A stretch of 64,000 nt of DNA from Diaporthe sp. PMI_573 (lineage: Eukaryota > Ascomycota > Sordariomycetes > Diaporthales > Diaporthaceae). Positions 25,484-35,779 of the stretch are shown here, piece after piece (the stretch's first letter is position 1; every line of letters begins with the position of its first letter). Both the position numbers and the translations under genes were made by a program. The stretch spans positions 806,001 through 870,000 of the forward strand of contig JAJTUP010000003.1 in NCBI GenBank assembly GCA_021399435.1, in the 5' to 3' direction. Under the pieces are notes generated by a model. That model worked only from the letters and a program-made list of their open reading frames with translations. It ran no database searches and was not told the origin of the DNA.

Positions 25484-26918
25484 GGCGATGACACGATTGA
25501 AAAGGCAGACAGCGTAGCGGTCGGTCCTGAACGACTAGTCATACATGCGGCACGGAGTATTTAAGCCTCCATTCATGGCCACGCTGGCGGGAGGCTCGAG
25601 GCGGCAGAGACAAGGGAACGCTTGGCAGTGAGGGCGGCGGGTGTGGTGACCTCACAGAACATCGCAACATGCTCAATATCTCGGGATTTCTTGTCCGGTG
25701 CGGGAAGCTGGTGCATTTGCGAGGTGCAGGACGGGTGGATCCCGCAGATGATGAAGGTTGGGCAAGCGAATCCAGAGGAGGAGCAACAGAGCCAAGGCGC
25801 GCGGTTTCAAGAGGCGGACATAACAGTTCAAATCGAGTCAGCCGAGAGACGCAGACGCATATCTCGATATCCAAGCGTGATTGCGGTAGTGCGAGAATGG
25901 ACGGTGGACGGTGGACGTTTCAAGAGTCAAGCTTGCACAGCCGCCGCGGGCCATAATCCCATGTCGACGGTCTAACCAGACGTGAGCTGAACCGGCCTGG
26001 CACATGGGAGAGTGAGAGATATTCTACAACGGATGACAGCTAACCCCGGCCAGGCTCGGCCGGCCCAAGATATTCAGGTAGAACTTGGTATCGCTATTGA
26101 GGAGTTGTTAGAGTCTATTTCAGCACAGGTGAAATCTTGCCAAGTTCGATGCGCTTCATGAGAAACAGACTTCTTCTATCTTTAGAGACTTGGGGAATCA
26201 ACCAGGATCTGCGGAGTCTCGCCTTTCAAGGGTTGAACCCTCCTTGCTATAGCAGGGCGGGATTAATTCACGAATGATCGCATACATAGACTTCAGAAGG
26301 CCCGCTCATTGTTTGCGACTCTGCAACTGGTCTGAGCTGAGCTCAGATGAGTTTCGTCGCATTCAGCCTCCCTGACCCGGATAATATTGGTTCGTAGCAG
26401 TGACAGTGACAGTGACAACCTGTAGAGATCGGATGGATGGACACAACATGGTGCACGTAGCGGCTGGTGCGTGCACACAACCTTTGGCCGACGTCACCTG
26501 GCACACACACACAATCGGGGGAGCGGCAGGCCGGCTCCACATGGGAACGAGCCCGACGACCGAGGTTCACGGTTATCACCGATCTGCCGTGCTCGGTCTC
26601 GATAACGCCTTCGTCTTTGACCACAACGGCGGCAGGTTCTTCTGCTGTCCCACGCACTTCTTTGTATCTACATCCGTCGCATCACGGTCTCTTAATTTCA
26701 TCGTATTTTCGGTGCATCATATAGGTGTTTTTCTTTCTTTATGGAATAGAACTCCACGCCTTGCTCCCTCAAGCCCCACGACGGCCGCCGGTGTTCGGCG
26801 GGCTAAAGACCGCCGGTTAAACGATTTGCGCCTCGGTTCCCCAACCTGACCAAATCACCATTCTCACGGCCTCCCGACTTGGAACGGATTACTCTATTCG
26901 AGAAACCCTGATCGAGCA
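25484..26918. other. Divergent promoter region between palB and the peroxisomal carrier gene
   Basis: About 1.4 kb without coding potential that I can support. It holds five GCCARG hexamers between 25.62 and 26.15 kb and a CAGTGA triplet repeat at 26398-26417. A pyrimidine-rich stretch precedes the carrier start. Confidence 0.6.
25621..26144. promoter_or_regulatory. Cluster of five candidate PacC sites (GCCARG)
   Basis: GCCAAG or GCCAGG on either strand occurs at 25621-25626 (-), 25791-25796 (+), 25996-26001 (-), 26049-26054 (+) and 26139-26144 (+). GCCARG is the known PacC core. Chance alone would give roughly one such hexamer per kilobase on both strands, so five in about 520 bp is an excess. 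They lie 140-660 bp upstream of the palB start. Whether PacC binds here is inference. Confidence 0.35.
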
Positions 26919-28164
26919 ATGGCTATTCAGTCCAAAGCCACCCCAATTGGGCCATGGGGTAAGGCGACAGCTGGCGCCACGGGCGCAGTGCTCGCCAATG
27001 CCCTGGTTTACCCGTTGGACATGTACGTTCCCCGGCCTGAAACCCCTCCGTCAACATCCATAGTCTGTCTAGTCCTAACTAATTCCCCGTCACAGCGTCA
27101 AGACTAGGCTCCAAGTCCAAGAAGTGCGCAAGCCAGGCGACGCCCCCGACCCGACCTCCGCCACACCGCACTACACGTCCACCTGGGATGCTCTCAGCCA
27201 GATGTACGACGAGGAAGGCCTGGCCGGCCTGTACGCAGGCATGAGCGGCTCGCTCCTCGGCGTCGCCTCCACCAACTTCGCCTACTTCTACTGGTACAGC
27301 ACCGTCCGGACGCTGTACTTCAAGGGCGCCAAGGTCACGGCCCCGCCCTCCACCGCCGTCGAGCTGGCGCTCGGTGCCGTCGCCGGTGCGCTGGCCCAGC
27401 TGTTCACCATCCCCGTGGCCGTGGTCACCACCCGGCAGCAGACGCAGCGCAAGTCGGAGAGGAAGGGCATGCTGGAGACGGCCAAGGAGGTCATCGACGG
27501 GCCGGACGGCGTGACCGGCCTGTGGAGGGGCCTCAAGGCGAGTCTGGTGCTGGTGGTCAACCCGTCCATCACATACGGCGCCTACGAGAGGTTAAAGCCC
27601 ATGCTGTTCCCCGGCCCCGGGCCCTTGAGCGCGTGGCAGGCATTTGGTGAGTGCTTCCCCTGCGCAAGCTGTCGATGGTCGACATGAATGTCTGGTTGTC
27701 GACTCTGTGTGCTAACCAATCTTTGGTCCACAGTTCTGGGAGCAATGTCTAAAGCATTAGCAACCATTGCCACGCAGCCACTCATCGTCGCGAAGGTCGG
27801 GCTGCAGTCTACCCCCCCACCATCGAGGAAAGGCAAACCCTTCAAGAGCTTCGGCGAGGTGATGGAGTTCATTATCAAGAACGAGGGCCCATTGGGGCTG
27901 TTCAAGGGCATCGGCCCCCAGATTTTGAAGGGTATAATGGTGCAGGGTATTCTCATGATGACTAAAGAACGGTAAGACCCCCCCCCCCGAGACTCAGGCC
28001 CCAAAGACTAAATGTCGCTGTGCTAACACTGTGCGTCACCCAGTGTGGAGATCATGTTCATCCTCTTCATTCGCTACCTGCAGAAGCTGCGGTCACAGCA
28101 GCTGGCGAAGGCTGCACAGCTGGTTGCTGCGAGGAACGCCACGGTTCCGATCACGACGAAATAG
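26919..28164 (+). CDS. ant1: Peroxisomal adenine-nucleotide transporter-like carrier (SLC25, ANT1/PMP34 type), 4 exons
   Basis: Exons 26919-27022, 27096-27646, 27734-27971 and 28044-28164 give 337 aa, the usual size for the mitochondrial carrier superfamily. The first signature PLD-x-VKTRLQ is completed across intron 1. The second repeat has the divergent PVAVVTTRQQT, and the third QPLIVAKVGLQ. SNF-free features such as NFAYFYWYSTVRTLYF and NEGPLGLFKGIGPQILKG match the fungal ANT1/PMP47 group. That group exchanges ATP and AMP across the peroxisomal membrane to support fatty-acid activation. It has six predicted membrane spans and no cleavable signal. Assignment to peroxisome rather than mitochondrion rests on family resemblance. 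It is divergent from palB. Confidence 0.82.
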
Positions 28165-28741
28165 ATTCGCGAAAAGATTTCTTTCTCTGGCATGAGCGTT
28201 CTTGTTTTTGGGGTGGTCTCTAAGAGGTATCGGGATTCAGTTGTCCGACACGACATACAAAGAATCTTTCTTGGGTTTTGCAACAGTAGAAGGGACGGTC
28301 TCCTGGGGCTGCATTCTGTTACTGTACAGCGCCGGTGGGTTTTGGAGTGGCAACTTGGCACGGCACATCACATACTGGTTGGTGACGGGTTAGTGAAGCA
28401 ATACAGGAATATGCGTGGTTATAAAAGACCATTTGTTCTGATGTATTTTTCGCGTATATAAATGAGAATACAAGGATTTATTTATTTTACCAAGAATTGA
28501 AATGTTATGTTAGTCAACCAAGTGAGTGGATAGGTTGTCGAGTTATGCCGTGGCATTTCGCGCCCGTGCACCTTACGGTGGAAAACGGTCATTTTAACGG
28601 AAGACTCTGATTTTCACGGGCGGCCACACCACAGACGCACACAACCTCCCAAAACTCTGCAACCCGCGCCGAAATTGACCTAACATCAATCATCACCATT
28701 GACCAACCGACGAACCCCCAAATCGCGGCAAATCAGTCACA
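28165..28741. other. Intergenic region between carrier and eL29 genes
   Basis: About 580 bp. The first half is an A+T-rich 3' region with TATATAAATGAGAATA-like sequence near 28455. The second half is the eL29 promoter, which becomes C/A-rich before the CACA-ATG start. Confidence 0.6.
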
Positions 28742-29241
28742 ATGGCCAGTATGTGAAACTTATTGTCCCCGGACAATGTGAGCATTGATTTCTAGATTAC
28801 TGACTGCTCCTCGCAAACAGAGTCGAAGAACTCGTCTCAGCACAACCAGAGCAAGAAGGCTCACCGTAACGGGTACGTTGGACCGCACCAGCGACGCACC
28901 TCAACCCCTCCCACGCAGCACCACATCGCGGCATGAAAACGACCGAAAGACACCTAGCACAAGGGCGCCTGGTGATCACGAACAAGTCATACTGATGGAT
29001 TGTCCGCAAACAGTATCAAGAAGCCCAAGACCAACCGTTACCCCTCCCTGAAGGGTACCGACCCCAAGTTCCGCCGAAACCACAGATATGCCCTGCACGG
29101 CACCATGCGGGCTCTGGTGAGCAGCCCCGGCCCTGACACTCAAACTATCCACCGCGAGCAGCGCCCCGGTGGGACGCTGGAGAGTGAAGCTGACAGCCAT
29201 TACAGAAGGAGAAGGCGGAGGGCAAGCGTGAGACGGTTTAA
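28742..29241 (+). CDS. rpl29: 60S ribosomal protein eL29, 4 exons
   Basis: Exons 28742-28748, 28821-28872, 29014-29116 and 29206-29241 join to exactly 198 nt, 65 aa. The start is MAKSKNSSQHNQSKKAHRNG and the middle IKKPKTNRYPSLKGTDPKF. It is a small, very basic large-subunit ribosomal protein, unmistakable from its N-terminal half. The coding part of exon 1 is only seven bases and more than half of the gene is intron, as is common for fungal ribosomal protein genes. It ends in KEKAEGKRETV. Confidence 0.95.
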
Positions 29242-32200
29242 GGGGACGCGATCGAATCAAAGCGAAATCGAAAACCAGACTCGATGACGAGGGATTTGGC
29301 TTGCGACAGGGCATCATACCATCATGAACGGTTGGGAAACAAACTACAGGGGCGTCTCTTTGTGCTTATATCACCCAGGCTCTGAGCATCACGGCTAGGA
29401 TGCCACCACGGCCGTGACTACCCAAATTCGAAGGCATCAACGACAAGGCCCTGTGCAATTGCGCCCCGGTCACCGCTGCTCGATCTCTCTCGAGTGACAT
29501 GCTCCTCCATCCAAGCCCTGGCCGCCGGCTTGACGAGCAAGTCTCTCGAGCCTGTGGCCCTGGATGGAGACGATGGTCATTGGGACCACCAGTCCCCTCC
29601 CCGAACCATCCCCTTCCTCACCCCCCAATCATGACAAACCCAACCCAAAGGCATTAGTGTGTACAGCATTGAACTTATCTCCATGTTCAAAATGACTGAA
29701 GGATTTTATCGTGCCAAGATCGATCTCCAGCCTGTCTATTACCAAAGGCCCGCGTACCTACGCTTCTCAAGCGGCATGGGCCCATGAAAGACTGGCCACA
29801 TCTCTACATCTGGATGATGGGATCATTTCCCTGTCTGATTAATTCCAGACAACTGTTTGGACTACACTCAGGTAATAGAAGCTGTTCCTCACCCAGCTGG
29901 CCTTGTGGTGTCTCATTTGCGGTGTGGCGAGACACTGTATGTATCCTATTCTAAGTCGGGGGGCGCCCATTTCAATTTCAGGTAGCCGAATTTATTGTGT
30001 ATGTCTTGAATTGGCTTTGTGCAGAGACGCTGCAGTCATCACCTTGGTATCCCACTGTGACAGTCGAGCTTCATCTGGAGCTGGGTGTGACGCGCATACA
30101 ACACAAGTGTCTGAAACGTGAGCTTCGAACGACTGCTTTTCACCTTTGTCTGCCAAGAACTAATCGGCATCGGATCCGAGGTGTGAACGAAAATAAGAAA
30201 GTTTCGCTCGAATCGTGCTTGGATTCTAGACCATGTCCTCAACAGAAAGAACATTACGAAATTTTTCTATTTGTCCAGACGGCTGTCCCGGAATACACGG
30301 ATAAGTCGTGGCCTCGTGGGGAGCATGACGACAAAAGAGTCAGGTTCCGCCCGCAAGGGGCGATCGCCTCCGGATTTATGTGTGCTATCTTTAGCCAACC
30401 TTTGTGGTGGGAGGGAACAGAGGCTCCGGTGTGTGGGCGGCTCCAAAAGGCCGCGAATCGAATGGGGGCCGCGGCCGCGGTAGAGTTGGTGAAAGGCCTG
30501 CCTAATTGGTATGTTGGTAGGGGATTTTTGCGGGCCCCAGGGCCGCATGGCATGGGACCAACAGAGCTCGTGTGCCTCTCTGATGGATCCAGGGTGAGAT
30601 TTAAGGAGCTGAGCAGATTTCCAACCCGCTCAACTCAAGCTCTGGATAGCAAAACGGACGCATTCCCTCGGCCGGGAAATGCGTCGGAGAGGGTCTGTCG
30701 GAATACCTGGGGCCTGGTGGCCTGGTGGGGGTGCCTAGGTGGTCAGGAGACGGAGCTCTCTGGAGGGGTGACAAGCCGACGGCTTAGACATATGTGGCCG
30801 TAGCCTATCTATCTGCGTGCAGGTTGAGACTAGCGCCCACTGCCAAACTGCACAATGACTCGCAGTTGGACTGGAAGAAGAGCATCTGCCGAAACCTCTT
30901 GTGGGATTTTTGGCGTCCCTGAATCAAACAATAAATCAATCGGCCAGGCTCTTGAAGCGAAAGGCGTCCCAGTCAGCGTGCCTTCGGCCAACGAGTGTGT
31001 GTGTGGCAGGGGAGGAAGGTTAGGTAGGCCAGGCGGCCCTGCCAGCCCAGGTCTCACGTTGCCCACCCAGTCGGCGCTAGTGGGCCATCGCAGCTGCAAG
31101 CCCACACCGGGGAGGCAGGAGCCAGGTACCGTCAGGTACCCAATCCAATCCACCCACTGTGGCTGTTTTCCTTCTGCACGCTCAGCATCTGGCACGCACG
31201 GCACCGTATCTATGGATATGGAGCTGATTTTATAGTCGTCCGTTGTTAATATTGTCATCATCATCAGCATCATCAGCGCAATCATTGCAAATCAGCAGCA
31301 TCATTATGACCTGTCACCTCATGTGTGATCAGCCACCATGGCAAGCGAGAGAGTGACGCCAGCCAACGGGATAATAGACTTTTGATGAACGATAACTAAC
31401 CCGGGCAGCTGCTTGCAGCATCATGCTTTTGATTGAGTTCGTAACATTTGTGAGTAATAAGCCGTAGGCTGATGGATCCCCTCCATTCCTCATTCCTACC
31501 CTCCCTCCACCCGTCTTGTGCTGTACACACAGACATCAACCCCCCCTCCTCTAGGAAGAAGGCTCAAAGACTTCTTCGGCATCCAGCTTCCCATCTACAC
31601 AGTAGGGGACCTTGCTGCAGGTGGGGCCCTCTCTCCTCTCAAACGTTTCCTGGTGCCATATCTCCTTTTTTTTTCCCTTCACCCCTCGTACCCGGTGATG
31701 TCCCCGTCGGCGAGCTACCGTGTGATCTCGAATCGACAAATCTTAGCTTGTCGTCGATCTTTCTGTGTCCCCCCAGCAGCACCAAATTCGTCTCAACTTG
31801 CAGCTCCCCGCCCCTGCCTTCGTCCTTTCATCGAAAACCTTAAGGTACTTACTTTATTTGCCAGTATAAACTCCCGGCAAACCATCTCGCCTCTTTGCTG
31901 CATGTGATCCAAAAGCTGAGCTGCAGTCCTCAGAGCTTCCGAGGTTTCTCTTGCACTCGGCCCATGTCAACGCTGCCCAGCCCTGTCGTCGTCTTCGCCG
32001 CCGCATATCAGACCCACCTTGGCGCGGGATCCACAGCACACGCCCCCAATCCATTTTCAGAAGGCTCGCCTCTTAGAGCAGCCCCATAGCCACCATCCAG
32101 GCTAGCCGATTCGCCGACACGGCAATCCTGCAGCCCTCCAGCTATTTCATACTAGACCACCCGAACCCCTTATTTTCCATTACCTGCCCGCCTCAACCCC

Positions 32201-32820
32201 CCAAACCGTGCCCTGTCGCCTCTCGACTCGACTTCACTCCTCTTTTTCGACATCTCCTTTGAGGTCAGCCGGTCACTGCAGGAGCCTACGAAAAGTCCGC
32301 ATCTCTTTGTCTTCCGCTTCGTGAGATCACTTTTCTCGGCCACCACCTTTTTAATCCATCCTGCAAACGACAAGAGCCGAGCCCGAGCCGAGCCTGCAAG
32401 CCTGAGCTCCCAAGCCTGAGCCTGTGCTTGTGCCTTGTGCCTGAGGCCGAAGAAGCCCCACCCGCATCGTAATATCTATTCGAAAGGGAACAACACTCTC
32501 CCAACCCCCATCCCGTTTTAGCATAGCCGCACGGTTTTAGAGGGAAAACTGTCAGGTCAAAAAATCTACGAAACGCTACATTGCTTGTCACGGGCCACTT
32601 GTTGTCCCCGACACCTCCATCCGATTCCTCGAACAGCCTTCCAGTCCTGTTTCAGGTCCCATGCGACACGGCCCTGTCCACTCGCAGACCGGCAGGCCAG
32701 GCATTCACTTTTAATACAACCACGTACCCATCTTTCACTTTCCGGTCTCCGCCCTGTCGAGCACCTGTCTCGGCTACCACCATCGACTCGACATAGCCTT
32801 CGTTGATTGGTTAGCTCACA
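29242..32820. other. Gene-poor region and vts1 leader
   Basis: About 3.6 kb. No recognisable gene. A 268-codon frame at 29997-30803 lacks an ATG start and resembles no family. A TCATCA tract lies at 31255-31277. From about 31.45 kb the plus strand becomes strongly pyrimidine-rich (for example 31470-31560 and 31630-31690), then continues into the vts1 start. This part is probably vts1 promoter and 5' UTR. Confidence 0.5.
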
Positions 32821-34762
32821 ATGTCCAACATCATGAGCAACCGCAACAGCACCCCCGAGGCTGGCAACGCCTCCTCCCTCCGCCCGCCCTCCTCGAGGGC
32901 CATCGGCGCCGGCCACCAGCTTCGTGCCTCTGCCGACATGGCCTCCCTCACCGGCACGCCACAGTCCAAGCAGATCCGTCCCAGCTCCGACTTCTACGGC
33001 CAGCCGCAACACGGCCAGGGCCAGGCGCAGGGCGAGCTCGACCCCCAGGACAAGCTCGCTCAGCAGTGGATCGCCGACATCGATCAGTATGAGACCACCT
33101 TGGAGGAGATGGCAGCCGCAACCCTGGACCAGGACTTCAAGGACGAACTGAGCGCTATTGAACAATGGTTTCGAGTTCTGAGCGAGGCCGAGCGGACTGC
33201 CGCTCTCTATGCCCTGCTGCAGCAGACCACCCAGGTGCAGATTCGCTTCTTCATCCAGGTTCTGCAGCAGATGGGCAAGGGGCACCCCATGTCAGGTGTC
33301 CTATCACCTGCCAACTTTGACAAAGGCAAGAGGAAACCTCCACCGTTTGACCTGGCTGGCGTGGCTAACATCTTGAGAAGCAGACCCCCTATCGAGCCGC
33401 CTCAGTGACGCCATGGGCAAGCTGAGTGTCGACTCTGCCCGGAACTCCCTCGCCCGCGCGCCCTCCACGAACAAACGCCAGTCCGGCCTCGATTCAAGCA
33501 CTATCAATGCGATGTTCCCTGATGCCGCCGCTGCTATTGCCACCGAGAAGGCCAAGTACACGCAATCTACGGGCACAGCCCCTCCCTCGAATCGAAACAG
33601 CACGGTCGACAACCGATCCTCCCTCGTCGCACCTACGATCTCGGCGCCCGATGATTCTAACGGCCAGAGCGCGTCTCCGTGGGGCCAGGACCAGAGGCCC
33701 AAGTCATCCACCGGGCAGACACCCATGGGCCAGTTCGTACAGCCTCCTCCGTCTGCGGGGCTTCGTTCTCCCCGACCACCACAGATCTCAGGCAACCAGC
33801 AGATCAAGAGCCAAACAATTACCACTGGCGGCGACAAGCAGGCTGGCGATCTCCCTCTGCTCTCGCCGTACGGCCCTAGTGGTGGAAACTGGGCCTCTAT
33901 GGTGAACACTCCTATGGTCGCCAACTTTAACCCCCAGCAGCAGGGCAACAACCAGGCGGACATGGTTGCCAACGCCACGGCGATGAAGCTCGCTGCGCTT
34001 TCTACGGTCAACAATCGGTTTGCCCTCGACGACGTGCGCAAGTACCGCCGTGCTCGATCCAACGATGCGCCGGGCGCCCCGCTCTCGCCTCTTCCCCCGG
34101 GGATGGCCATGCCTGGCCATCTGAACATTGTTATGAGCAATGAGCGCGGACAAGTCCTGACGCCCGAGCAAATGATGGCCATCCAGCAGCACCAGCAGCA
34201 GCTCACGGGTGGCGGCGACAGGTCGCGACCCAACTCCCCCGGCATCGCGATGCAGGGCGGCTTCCAGCCTATGGGCAACTTCGCCTCTCCACAAGCCAAC
34301 GGTTTCTTGAACCCATACAGCAGTGCTTCGCCCCTGCTCAACAACGGCATGGGTTCCCTTAACTTTGGTGGCATGGGGATGGGGATGGGAGGACACCACG
34401 AGGGCTACCTTTCAGACCATTCTGACATGAACCGGGGCCGCTCTCCGCGCGGTCGCAGGGGAACTAGCAAGCCCCCTGAGGACCCGACCGACCCAACCCT
34501 TCTGCAAGACATTCCAGCCTGGCTGCGCAGTCTCCGTCTGCACAAGTACACCGATAATCTCAAGGACTTGAAATGGACAGAGCTGGTAGAGCTGGACGAT
34601 GCAGCGCTCGAGGCTCGTGGGGTTAACGCCCTCGGTGCCAGGAGGAAGATGCTCAAGGTGTTTGAACAAGTCAGGGGTAAGTCGTGACAGTCACCCCGCG
34701 TGGTTTTTGAGTAGCAACTGACAATGCGCACAGATGCCAAAGTCACGGGCAAGCTCCCATAG
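32821..34762 (+). CDS. vts1: Vts1-type SAM-domain RNA-binding protein, 3 exons (intron 1 is GC-AG)
   Basis: Exons 32821-33325, 33384-34676 and 34734-34762 give 608 aa in phase. The start lies in a CTCACA-ATG context. A conserved helical Vts1 N-terminal block ([20 protein letters not shown] to FFIQVLQQM, residues about 80-155) is followed by a disordered Pro/Gly/Gln-rich middle. Near the C-terminus is a SAM domain ([20 protein letters not shown] to [14 protein letters not shown]). In yeast and flies the Vts1/Smaug SAM domain binds CNGG-loop RNA hairpins and recruits deadenylation. Intron 1 needs the non-canonical donor AAAG|GCAAGA; using it restores the conserved [20 protein letters not shown]. 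Without splicing the frame stops after PPIEPPQ. It acts in the cytoplasm in mRNA decay. Confidence 0.9.
33326..33383 (+). other. Inferred GC-AG intron in vts1 (58 nt)
   Basis: The donor is GCAAGA after AAAG, there is a branch-like GGCTAAC at 33363-33369, and the acceptor is GAAGCAG. No GT donor gives a frame that keeps the conserved Vts1 sequence on both sides. Such introns use the major spliceosome and make up a small minority of fungal introns. Confidence 0.8.
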
Positions 34763-35779
34763 AGACCTTACTTAATACCTGTCTCGACTGGTCGAAAAGC
34801 TGCACTTTGCATTTCATCACGACGTGAGTTGACCTCACTTTTTTGCGGACATGAGATACGTACATTATTTTCCTCCCCGCACAGAGGTCCCTATGGATGG
34901 CAAAAGTCGGTGGCAGCATTCTTCATCAGTATGATTTTGGCTCGGCCGACATCTGGATACGCACTCTGGTATATTCATGGAGACGTCCCGGCAGGTGCAC
35001 CACAAACACAAACACAAACAATTTGAGGCACAACAAAGCAGTTTTGGCCCCCGAGGGGGGAGTTGTAGGATGAATCACCTTCGAGATGAAGACCTGAGAA
35101 ACGAGAATCTCTGGGAAGGACAGGAAACCAGGCAGTTCGTACAGAGGGGAAGTTGGCGAGAAGGCATCGGCGCTTTCTCGGGTGTGGGGACGACATGCCT
35201 TGGTAGTCTAGTTGGGAGAAACGGCAAGACAATACGATTCCTTGGAGCATGAACTATACTGCAATCGCCAGGCTCAGTATCGCAGCCACCTGTGAATACG
35301 TGTGGGCATGTAGTCACATCTCTTGTAAGCATGGACAGCATGTGCAAACTCCAGAAGGTCTACGGGAACGCTTGGGAGGTGTAAACTACAAGGGTGAATT
35401 CATAAAGCTGGCCGGAGACAGTCGTCATTAAGATTGGCCAGCTGCCTCGTTAATCGAATTGGCTTTCTTTAGTAGTCTATCACGTTGCATCCAAACCTGT
35501 ACGTGTATTCCGGAAGGTTGCGGCCGCGTAGTACCGTATTAAACGCCGGTAGCGTATATTTGGAATTCACCCAAGTATCTCGGTACCCAAGCTAAAGAGA
35601 GCTTGGGGGGTACGAAGTTACTACCAGCCAAGTGGGGCAACTTTCACTTGCACAGTACTTACTTACTCTCATCGCAAGCTCAACTTTCAAGAATGTGCGC
35701 CACCACCGAACCTCAAACAACATCTCATTTCATGGGCTGAGAACAAGCTGCGGCAATAGAATCAGGCACCTAGCCCACA
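34763..35779. other. Intergenic region between vts1 and the TFIIIC gene
   Basis: About 1 kb, no gene. It holds an imperfect inverted repeat at 35583-35614 (GTACCCAAGCT / AGCTTGGGGGGTAC) some 170 bp before the next start codon. Confidence 0.55.
35583..35614. repeat. Imperfect inverted repeat upstream of the TFIIIC gene
   Basis: The left arm GTACCCAAGCT pairs with the right arm AGCTTGGGGGGTAC, which has three extra G residues, around an AAAGAG loop. It lies in the putative promoter. Confidence 0.5.

Noticed and set aside
29997..30803. 268-codon open frame on the plus strand between eL29 and vts1
   Set aside because: It does not start with ATG, has no signal, domain or repeat that I recognise, and shows uneven composition typical of chance frames in GC-rich DNA.
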